From positions 39,479-103,478 of the forward strand of contig LADO01000039.1 in NCBI GenBank assembly GCA_000961595.1: a DNA stretch of 64,000 nucleotides, given 5' to 3'. Below are positions 1 to 6,060 of this stretch, piece by piece. A program made the position numbers and the translations under genes. Positions within the stretch are counted from its first letter, which is position 1; the number at the start of each line of letters is the position of its first letter. The notes beneath the pieces are model-generated. The model ran no database searches. It saw only the letters and a list, made by a program, of their open reading frames with translations, and had not been told where the DNA came from. This DNA is from Peptococcaceae bacterium BRH_c4b (GTDB lineage: Bacteria > Bacillota > Desulfotomaculia > Desulfotomaculales > Desulfocucumaceae).

Positions 1-1046
1 TCCGCCAGTCCCGGGAAGCCGGCCTACTGGGCAAAAACATACTGGGTTCCGGTTTCAGCTTTGATATTGACCTGCGACTGGGGGCAGGGGCTTTTGTCTG
101 CGGAGAGGAAACCGCCCTGCTGCGTTCCGCCACCGGCCAGAGGGGAGAGCCCATGCCCAGGCCTCCTTACCCCGCCCAGTGCGGCTTATGGGGTCAACCC
201 ACTCTGTTAAGCAATGTAGAAACCTTTACCAATATACCGTCCATATTTCGCCACGGCCCCGCATGGTATGCCGCCATGGGCACGGAGTCCAGCAAAGGCA
301 CCAAAGTTTTTTCCCTGGCCGGCAAGATTGTAAATACCGGACTGATCGAGGTGCCCATGGGAACCACCCTGCGCCAAATTATATTCGACATCGGTGGGGG
401 AATACCGAATGGCAAAAAATTCAAGGCAGTACAAACCGGAGGTCCCTCCGGCGGTGTTATACCAGAAAAACATCTGGATACTCCCATTGACTATGAGTCG
501 CTGAAAGCCATAGGCTCTATGATGGGGTCCGGTGGTTTAATCGTCCTGGATGAGGACGACTGCATGGTGGACATAGCTAAATTTTATTTGCAATTCAGCC
601 AGGACGAATCATGCGGCAAATGCACCCCCTGCCGGGTGGGCACCAAGCGCATGCTGGAAATGCTGGAGAGAATAACCGGGGGTAAGGGCACACTAGAGGA
701 ACTTGACGAACTGCAAGATCTGGCCCGGGAGGTGATGGACGCTTCTCTGTGCGGACTGGGCCAGACGGCCCCCAACCCGGTGCTATCCACCATCAAATAT
801 TTTAGAGACGAGTATGAGGCCCATATTTTACATAAAAATTGCCCGGCTGGAGTGTGCCGGGCGTTACTGGATTACACCGTGGATGAGGAAAAATGCATTT
901 CCTGCGGACTTTGCGCCCGGGCCTGTGTGGCCGAGGCTATCAGCGGGGATAAAAAGGGGCAGCCCTATTTTATCGACCGCCAGAAGTGCCTGAAATGCGG
1001 GGTATGCCAGGCCAAATGCCCGAAAGAAGCGATATATGTTTCGTAA
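1..1046 (+). CDS. NADH-binding NuoF/HndC/HydB-type flavoprotein subunit, 5' end cut by the window
   Basis: The frame is open from base 3, upstream of the internal ATG at 153, so the gene begins before the window. The visible protein has the NuoF FMN/NAD-site signature [14 protein letters not shown] (bases 84-125). It then has the 4Fe-4S cluster motif [16 protein letters not shown] (about base 606) and two C-terminal ferredoxin-type clusters, [11 protein letters not shown] and [12 protein letters not shown]. In this family the subunit binds FMN and NAD(H) in complex I-like enzymes, bifurcating hydrogenases (HndC/HydB) or formate dehydrogenases. The extra two-cluster tail favours the soluble HydB/HndC type. 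The partner subunits would lie upstream and are not visible, so the exact complex cannot be named. A 21-bp inverted repeat follows the stop. Confidence 0.9.
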   Translation, partial: RQSREAGLLGKNILGSGFSFDIDLRLGAGAFVCGEETALLRSATGQRGEPMPRPPYPAQCGLWGQPTLLSNVETFTNIPSIFRHGPAWYAAMGTESSKGTKVFSLAGKIVNTGLIEVPMGTTLRQIIFDIGGGIPNGKKFKAVQTGGPSGGVIPEKHLDTPIDYESLKAIGSMMGSGGLIVLDEDDCMVDIAKFYLQFSQDESCGKCTPCRVGTKRMLEMLERITGGKGTLEELDELQDLAREVMDASLCGLGQTAPNPVLSTIKYFRDEYEAHILHKNCPAGVCRALLDYTVDEEKCISCGLCARACVAEAISGDKKGQPYFIDRQKCLKCGVCQAKCPKEAIYVS

Positions 1047-1051
1047 AAATA

Positions 1052-1113
1052 GGGGTCAGGCTATTAACATATTAACTTATTATGAACATTGGATATGTTA
1101 ATAGCCTGACCCC
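1052..1113. repeat. Perfect 21-bp inverted repeat of the 'ggggtcaggc' family
   Basis: Arms at 1052-1072 and 1093-1113 are perfect reverse complements around a 20-nt loop. The outer part reads ggggtcaggc / gcctgacccc, and the same gcctgacccc core recurs at 4811-4820. There is no U-run, so this is more likely a REP-like palindrome than a plain terminator, although it follows the flavoprotein gene and could still stop or stabilise its transcript. Confidence 0.7.
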
Positions 1114-1183
1114 ATCTGAGCTTATTAACAATATCTATGAGTAATACCTAGGCGCAAAATAATTGTTATGAATAATTGAGTGA

Positions 1184-1396
1184 TTACTTAATCATAGTAA
1201 TTGCCTTTGCCGGACAAACTCTTTGACATTCCCCACAACCGGTACACATTGACATTATGACAGGTTTAATCCTCCCCTTGGCCACTTCAGCATAAGGGCT
1301 TAATACCAATAGAACTCCGCTCCGGCAAGCATCGATACATTTCAAACAATCAAGGGCATTAATACATTTGTTACGATCAATCTTTATATTCAGCAT
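1184..1396 (-). CDS. Small 4Fe-4S ferredoxin-type protein
   Basis: About 70 residues with two cysteine groups. The C-terminal one, CTGCGECQRVCP, is a canonical 4Fe-4S motif. The N-terminal one, CINALDCLKCIDAC, has irregular spacing. The role is presumably electron transfer in the cytoplasm. The ATG at 1396 is chosen because an AGGAG lies 10 nt upstream; the in-frame GTG at 1405 is too close to it. The gene starts 3 nt after the stop of the neighbouring iron-sulfur protein gene, so the two are surely co-transcribed and probably work as partners. The physiological partner enzyme is not evident. Confidence 0.75.
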   Translation of the reverse strand: MLNIKIDRNKCINALDCLKCIDACRSGVLLVLSPYAEVAKGRIKPVIMSMCTGCGECQRVCPAKAITMIK

Positions 1397-1398
1397 GA

Positions 1399-2220
1399 TT
1401 ACCACACTCCTGCCAATTCGGGTAATTGGTTTCTATCATTTAAGGTAATAGCTTCCTTATTGCAAGCGCTACGGCATACTCCGCACCCATAACACTTCAT
1501 GGGATTGATATAACACTTCAGGTTTGAAGAGGAGAATTCAATAGCTCCAAACTGGCATAACTTCTGACAACTCCTGCAGCCAACACATTGGTCAAGGTCA
1601 ATCTCGGCGACATACTCTCCTTTAAACATTATCTGCATCAAATCCGCAGTCACCTGAATCCGGTATGCCAGGCAGTCGCGGTCACAATTACAAATGCCGC
1701 CGATAAAAGGAGTCTTAAAAGTCCATATGGAATGAATCAAACCCTCTTGATCAAATTTTCGCAGAAGTTTTTTTGCCTCATCACGGGTGAGCGTCTCAAG
1801 GTTCTCCTTTAAATGAGGATAATCCCCCAAAATATCGCTTGGGCTTGGGTCCACACCGATAGCGAAACAGTAGCGTGCGTTCTTTTCGCCTCTGGTCAAC
1901 CCCCTGCATATACAGGGTACCCTGGTTATAGACTGCATCATATCGATTATCATTTCGGCATCTTCCAAAGGGATTATCTGGCCGAAGTGGTTTTTTTTCA
2001 TATGCGAAGTAGCCATTTTTCTAATGAAACCATATACTATGGATCTTTTCCTTTTAGCCGCGTCCAGCTTTATAATACCATTAAATTCCTTATGAAAATT
2101 AAGGAAAAAATCTTTCATAAATTGCTCCACGTTATTCTGGGAATACAATTCCTTCGAATAATTTTTCATAACCTCATACCACTTTTTCCCCTCTCCGTGC
2201 TTAATACACAATTCGCACAT
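1399..2220 (-). CDS. Iron-sulfur protein with C-terminal twin 4Fe-4S clusters, function unknown
   Basis: About 273 residues. The N-terminal half has scattered cysteines (MCELC near the start, PCICRG near the middle, CNCDRDC further on). The C-terminus has two ferredoxin motifs, CVGCRSCQKLC and CYGCGVCRSAC. The ATG at 2220 is chosen because AAAGGGGG precedes it by 9 nt; upstream in-frame starts lack such a site. It lies directly before the small ferredoxin gene, and together they look like a two-gene electron-transfer unit. I do not recognise a named family. The CxC motif mid-protein suggests a third, unusual cluster site, which is inference. Likely cytoplasmic, as no signal peptide or membrane segment is visible. 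Confidence 0.7.
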   Translation of the reverse strand: MCELCIKHGEGKKWYEVMKNYSKELYSQNNVEQFMKDFFLNFHKEFNGIIKLDAAKRKRSIVYGFIRKMATSHMKKNHFGQIIPLEDAEMIIDMMQSITRVPCICRGLTRGEKNARYCFAIGVDPSPSDILGDYPHLKENLETLTRDEAKKLLRKFDQEGLIHSIWTFKTPFIGGICNCDRDCLAYRIQVTADLMQIMFKGEYVAEIDLDQCVGCRSCQKLCQFGAIEFSSSNLKCYINPMKCYGCGVCRSACNKEAITLNDRNQLPELAGVW

Positions 2221-2412
2221 GGATAGTGTCCCCCTTTTTAATGGCAATTACCATCGATCAAAACAACTAAACAGAAGCCTTGTATTGCGCTATGAATTTA
2301 GAGATCTACAACTTTACTATCTTATGTTACTACACCTTCAAACATAATTCATTCCACCTGTTTCTTCACATTGCGACAATTTTTAAATACCATTTTTAAA
2401 TAGTTAATAGGA

Positions 2413-2540
2413 CGTTACTGGAATACACCGTGAATGAGGAAAAATGCATTTCCTGCGGACTGTGCGCTTGAGCCAGTGTGTCGTCGAGGCCATCAGCGGG
2501 GAGAAAAAGGAATCGCCCTATTTTATCGGAAGAAGGATGG
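2413..2540 (+). pseudogene. Decayed copy of the NuoF/HndC C-terminal ferredoxin region
   Basis: The DNA closely follows 862-985 of the flavoprotein gene: the cluster codons for KCISCGLC are retained, as are the segments around 'aaaatgcatttcctgcgga' and 'catcagcgggga'. It carries an in-frame stop (tga after tgcgctt) and small indels. No intact upstream part is present. It is therefore a partial duplication or the trace of a second homologous gene that was deleted. The 166 bases between the iron-sulfur gene (start 2220) and this remnant hold nothing else I can identify. Confidence 0.75.
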
Positions 2541-2581
2541 TTTATTACAGAGATGCTACAGTCTAGCGGTGATGGATGAGT

Positions 2582-2646
2582 TCGAGCTATACAGTCTGTT
2601 GATCCCCGACCTTCGAGGACGGGGTCTTACAGACTGTTAGCGAGAT
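2582..2646. repeat. REP-like palindrome, element C, copy 1
   Basis: Outer arms acagtctgt (2591-2599) and acagactgt (2629-2637) enclose a second palindrome, ccccgaccttcgaggacgggg, and the element ends with ttagcgagataa. Nearly identical copies occur at 4725-4792 and 11884-11949. The change in the outer arm of this copy is matched on both sides (acagTCTgt/acAGActgt against acagCCTgt/acAGGctgt), which points to selection on the paired structure. Confidence 0.75.
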
Positions 2647-2656
2647 AAAAGATTAT

Positions 2657-3019
2657 TTACGGAAGTTTAGAAATCTTTGTAAAGCAACAGAGAGGATAAC
2701 AGGTTTTCGGGTAGTTTATAGCCAGCACTGCAAAGACCGGATCAATATTGTGCAGATAATACTGTATTTTTGAATCACTATAAAATGCATTGAAATCCAG
2801 ACCGGTCCAGTAAATCCTGAACAGTAACATATACCTGGTAAAAGAATTCAAAGCCATGTATTTTTCCATTTTGACTGTCGGCACTAATAACCGCTTATCA
2901 TTTTTGGTGTACTCCACTGTAAGGAGCCCAACCTTCCTGGCCAAGTGAAAAAGCAGGTTTATTTCCGAATAGGCAGGCTGCATATATTTCGGACCATCCA
3001 CATCCTTTGGCCTGGCCAT
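2657..3019 (-). CDS. Hypothetical protein, possibly a fragment
   Basis: 120 residues beginning MARPKDVDGPKYMQPAY. It contains a stretch like a winged-helix or dimer surface (LLFHLARKVGLLTVE) followed by LLVPTVKMEKYMALN. The pattern reminds me of the N-terminal part of proteins annotated as pRiA4b ORF-3-like, but this is from memory and weak. No signal peptide or membrane helix is convincing. It lies between an element C palindrome and a broken toxin-antitoxin pair, a region full of decayed genes, so it may be a remnant itself. Confidence 0.35.
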   Translation of the reverse strand: MARPKDVDGPKYMQPAYSEINLLFHLARKVGLLTVEYTKNDKRLLVPTVKMEKYMALNSFTRYMLLFRIYWTGLDFNAFYSDSKIQYYLHNIDPVFAVLAINYPKTCYPLCCFTKISKLP

Positions 3020-3167
3020 CAGGGCAACAATTTTCCTCCTGGGGTACCAGGTATCTAACTTATTAACTTATAAAATTATGGTTCTGGCCGGACATGGATG
3101 ACATTATGCAAATTCAGATATTGCTTATATAATTAATATTGTATAATAATGACAGGAACACAAGGAA

Positions 3168-3633
3168 GTGATGATTATGCAAAACGACTCAAGAGAAAAA
3201 AGATTATTTATTAAAACCCAGCATGCTATTAACAAACACGAATCTGCCATACTGAGGCAAAGGCAAAATACGGCGTTGGACAAAACCCGTAACGCCGCTC
3301 ATATTTTAAAACATAAATATGGATGCAGAAAAGTTATACTCTATGATCAGTCTATACCGGGCAGGGAAGAGTGGCACAAGGAACTGTTGGAACAAAATGG
3401 CTATTAAGATACCAGGCGTGCGCATAGCACTGCTTAACCCTGCCACTACAAAAAAGTTGCACGAATTAAGAAGCTTCCGGTACAGGTTCAGAAACGTATA
3501 CGGCTATATGCTTGATTTTAATAAATTAAAAGACTTATTGGCCATGCTGCCTGCAGCCCTCAGGGATATGCGCAGCGACCTGACTCTTTTCAGAAAAAAA
3601 ATGCGTGAAATGTACGATTTGCCCGCTGATTAG
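3168..3633 (+). pseudogene. Fused remnant of a nucleotidyltransferase / HepT-like toxin-antitoxin pair
   Basis: The first frame (ATG 3168) gives an N-terminal MNT-type nucleotidyltransferase start ending in AAHILKHKYGCRKVILY. There the usual GS...DxD active site should follow, but the sequence jumps to IPGREEWHKELLEQ, which resembles the middle of HepT-like HEPN proteins. Near 3393 an extra A in 'caaaatgg' shifts the frame. The HepT-like tail continues to 3633 in the next frame as MAIKIPGVR...HELRSFRYRFRNVYGYMLDF. The pair has therefore lost the catalytic segment of the transferase and the N-terminal half of the HEPN protein, and is frameshifted. Family assignments are from memory of motif patterns. 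Confidence 0.6.
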
Positions 3634-4394
3634 ACACTTACCGCCCCTTCAACGTCCCCGGCGGGGGTTTTTATTTCTCCCACCTTGAAATGGGAGGGCA
3701 TGTCCACCATCAGGTATTTCCATGTCTCCTCGGCATTGGTCCGCCAGTTGGTGGGGCAGGTGGACAGGGCCTCTACAAAGGAAAATCCTTTCCCCTCCAG
3801 CTGGTTCTGCAGCGCTTTTTTAATCATTGATTTCAGCTGCCTCATATTGGTAACAGTCCCCCTTGACACATAGGCCCCCTCCCTGGTGATGGCCGCCACC
3901 ATCTCCGGACCCTGCATGGGGTAGCCGGTTTTTAGCGGGTCCCTGCCGTAGGGGCTGGTTTCCGTCTTTTGGCCGGGCATGGTGGTGGGGGCCATTTGCC
4001 CTCCGGTCATGGCATATACAGTGTTGTTGGCCAGTAATACCGTTATTTTTTCATTGCGGGCGGCAGCGTTGACCAGATGCTGGGACCCGATGGCGTAGCC
4101 GCCCCCGTCCCCCATATAGGCGACGCAGATTAATTCCGGCCTGGCCCTTTTGATCCCCGTCATCACCGGAGTTGTCCTGCCGTGGTGGGTCTGCACGCTA
4201 TCCAGATTGAAAAAGTCCCAGGCTAACAGGGAGCAGCCTATATCGCAGCCAAAAACGGTGCGCTCCTGGATACCCAATTCGTCCACGGCCTCCCCCAGCG
4301 CCTTCAGCACCAGCCCATGCCCGCAGCCGGGGCAAAATTTGTGCGGCTTGGTCTCCACCCGCCAGGATTTCGGCATTACCGGTTGAGCTGCCAT
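3630..4394 (-). CDS. korB: 2-oxoacid:ferredoxin oxidoreductase beta subunit (KorB/VorB-like), orphan
   Basis: About 254 residues. It has the CPGCGHG motif near the N-terminus and the thiamine-pyrophosphate segment GDGGGYAIGSQHLVNAAARN, followed by NNTVYAMTGGQMAPTT. These are features of the beta subunit that binds TPP and one 4Fe-4S cluster and decarboxylates 2-oxoacids with reduction of ferredoxin. The ATG at 4394 follows GGGGGT; the longer frame adds an unlikely N-terminus. The alpha and gamma subunit genes, normally adjacent, are absent on both sides. Upstream lie a terminator hairpin and REP-like repeats; downstream lies the broken toxin-antitoxin remnant. It may serve a complex encoded elsewhere or be left over from a deletion. 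KorB is a family-level name; the substrate is not determined. Confidence 0.85.
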   Translation of the reverse strand: MAAQPVMPKSWRVETKPHKFCPGCGHGLVLKALGEAVDELGIQERTVFGCDIGCSLLAWDFFNLDSVQTHHGRTTPVMTGIKRARPELICVAYMGDGGGYAIGSQHLVNAAARNEKITVLLANNTVYAMTGGQMAPTTMPGQKTETSPYGRDPLKTGYPMQGPEMVAAITREGAYVSRGTVTNMRQLKSMIKKALQNQLEGKGFSFVEALSTCPTNWRTNAEETWKYLMVDMPSHFKVGEIKTPAGDVEGAVSV

Positions 4395-4493
4395 ATGTAA
4401 ACCCCCATAAAATAAGTTTTTCAGAAAAAACAATGCAGTGAAGGTAATTACTCCTCGACATCATTTTAATTTTTTGCCGATTATTGCCGCTTT

Positions 4494-4530
4494 ATACAGA
4501 AAAACAGGCATCACAAAAGTGAGGCCTGTT
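4494..4530 (-). terminator. Rho-independent terminator between the pur/GNAT genes and korB
   Basis: Read on the minus strand, the stem aacaggc / gcctgtt (4503-4509 with 4524-4530) holds an inner TCAC/GTGA stem and an AAAA loop. It is followed by a T-rich run (tttttctg). It would end transcripts coming from the purSL-purQ-GNAT operon, or act as an attenuator ahead of korB. The remaining bases 4531-4612 hold no gene. Confidence 0.7.
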
Positions 4531-4612
4531 AAATTCATCTTAAATCTCAAAACCTTAAAGGTTTTTCGCACTAATCAAACGATAAGTTCATTCGGCAACG
4601 AATATAAGTGAG

Positions 4613-4822
4613 TCTTGGGTTCGGAAGGGGTTATTCCCCTACCGAACATACGTTGGGGACATTCCTCACCCCAAAGTCAGACTCTTATTAGAGGTGTGTC
4701 CCCTTTCCTTAAAAGCGAACTTAGTTCGAGCTTTACAGCCTGTTTATCCCCGACCTTCGAGGACGGGGTCTTACAGGCTGTTAGCGAGATAATAAGTTAA
4801 TAAGTTGGGTGCCTGACCCCTA
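4613..4822. repeat. Composite of REP-like elements A, B, C and a gcctgacccc half-palindrome
   Basis: Element A (4613-4645) is a hairpin gttcgg-aagggg-ttatt-cccct-accgaac. Element B (about 4653-4705) has ttggggacattcctc and gaggtgtgtccccttt arms. Element C (4725-4792) is the nested acagcctgt/ccccgac palindrome. The end (4805-4822) matches the gcctgacccc arm of the repeat at 1052. The same A-B-C order recurs at 11762-11949. The stretch between korB and the GNAT gene has no coding potential beyond these. Confidence 0.75.
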
Positions 4823-5272
4823 CAGATCTATCACCAGCGCCTCTTCCTCGCAGTTGGGAAACTGCGGGCAGTTGATACACTCCTTCCAGACCTTCTGGGG
4901 CATATCTTCCTTTGCTTTCAGGGTAAAGCCGCATTTCTCAAAAAATCCTGCCTGATAGGTAAGGGTGAATACCCTGGGTATGTGCAGTTCCCTGGCCTCC
5001 AATAGAAAGGCGTTGACCAGTATTCTGCCGATACCCTGGCCGGTCATATCCTGATCTACCGCCAGGGCCCGGATTTCCGCCAGATCCTCCCAGATGATGT
5101 GCAGTGAGCCCACTCCCACCAGCTTGCCTTTTTCCTCCGCCACGGTGAATTCCCTGATGCCCTCGTAAAGCATGGAGCGCGGCCTTGCCAGCATAAGGCC
5201 CTTATTGGCGTAAAATGTAATTAAAGCATGAATATCCTCAACATCAGTTATTTTTGCCTTGCGTATAAACAT
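4820..5272 (-). CDS. GNAT-family N-acetyltransferase, ArgA-like
   Basis: About 150 residues with a GNAT fold. The acetyl-CoA-binding segment is RALAVDQDMTGQGIGRILVNAF (Q/R-x-x-G-x-G/A motif) and is followed by TYQAGFFEKCGF. The C-terminus carries CINCPQFPNCEEE, a small cysteine cluster seen in ArgA-like acetyltransferases of Firmicutes, which may bind a metal. The family transfers acetyl groups to amino acids such as glutamate; the substrate here is inferred only. The ATG at 5272 has a GAGG site 9 nt upstream. A GTG at 5287 that overlaps the purQ stop is the alternative. It follows purQ closely and is probably in the purine operon. Confidence 0.8.
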   Translation of the reverse strand: MFIRKAKITDVEDIHALITFYANKGLMLARPRSMLYEGIREFTVAEEKGKLVGVGSLHIIWEDLAEIRALAVDQDMTGQGIGRILVNAFLLEARELHIPRVFTLTYQAGFFEKCGFTLKAKEDMPQKVWKECINCPQFPNCEEEALVIDL

Positions 5273-5283
5273 ATCGGACAACC

Positions 5284-6060
5284 TCACATTTCCCTGGCAT
5301 AGCTTACGGCATTTTGGAAAACGGCCAGACCGTGGGGGTCTCCCTCAATACCTCGCCGCCAGTTGGGGTGCTGGGTTTTCTCCACGAACCGCTCCGGGTG
5401 CGGCATCAGCCCCATCACCAGGCCTGTTTCATCGCATATACCGGCGATGGCATTTAGCGATCCGTTGGGGTTTGCGGGATACAGGGCGGTGGCTTTTCCT
5501 CCGGCGTCACAATAACGGAAAACCACCTGTCTGGACGACTCTATCCTGTTCAATGTTTCCGGATCAGTGTAAAACCTGCCCTCGCCGTGGGCCACTTGAA
5601 TGCTGATAGTTTTCTCCGTCATCCCCCGGGTAAAAATGCAGGGGCTGTCCTCTACCAGCAGATTAACCCAGCGGCATTCAAATTTACCAGAATCATTATG
5701 CATGAGGGTAGTGTTAATAGTGCCTATTTTTCTTTCCGGCAGCAGCCCGGTGCGCACCAGCACCTGAAAGCCGTTACAGATGCCCAGCACCGGCTTCCCG
5801 GCCTCCACGAATTCCTGAAGTTGTTCCTTCAGCAGAGAGGTAAGCTCCACCGCCAGCACCTTGCCGGAATGCACGTCGTCACCATAGGAAAATCCTCCCG
5901 GCAGGGCCAGGATGTGATAGGAGGATAACTTTTCTTCCCCGGAGCGCAACTGGTTAACATGCACCATCCGGCAGTCGCCCCCAGCCTTGGCAAAGGCGTA
6001 AAAGGTCTCTTCATCGCAGTTGGTTCCGTCCGTTCTTAAAACGCATACCGGCGGTTTCAT
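5284..6060 (-). CDS. purQ: Phosphoribosylformylglycinamidine synthase, glutaminase subunit PurQ
   Basis: 258 residues, a class I glutamine amidotransferase. It supplies ammonia from glutamine to PurL in step four of de novo purine synthesis. The nucleophile cysteine lies in GICNGFQVL and the histidine/glutamate pair in LMPHPERFVE. The N-terminus, VLRTDGTNCDEET, is typical of PurQ. The start overlaps the purSL stop as ATGA, which indicates translational coupling and a 1:1 complex. The GNAT gene follows. Confidence 0.95.
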   Translation of the reverse strand: MKPPVCVLRTDGTNCDEETFYAFAKAGGDCRMVHVNQLRSGEEKLSSYHILALPGGFSYGDDVHSGKVLAVELTSLLKEQLQEFVEAGKPVLGICNGFQVLVRTGLLPERKIGTINTTLMHNDSGKFECRWVNLLVEDSPCIFTRGMTEKTISIQVAHGEGRFYTDPETLNRIESSRQVVFRYCDAGGKATALYPANPNGSLNAIAGICDETGLVMGLMPHPERFVEKTQHPNWRRGIEGDPHGLAVFQNAVSYAREM

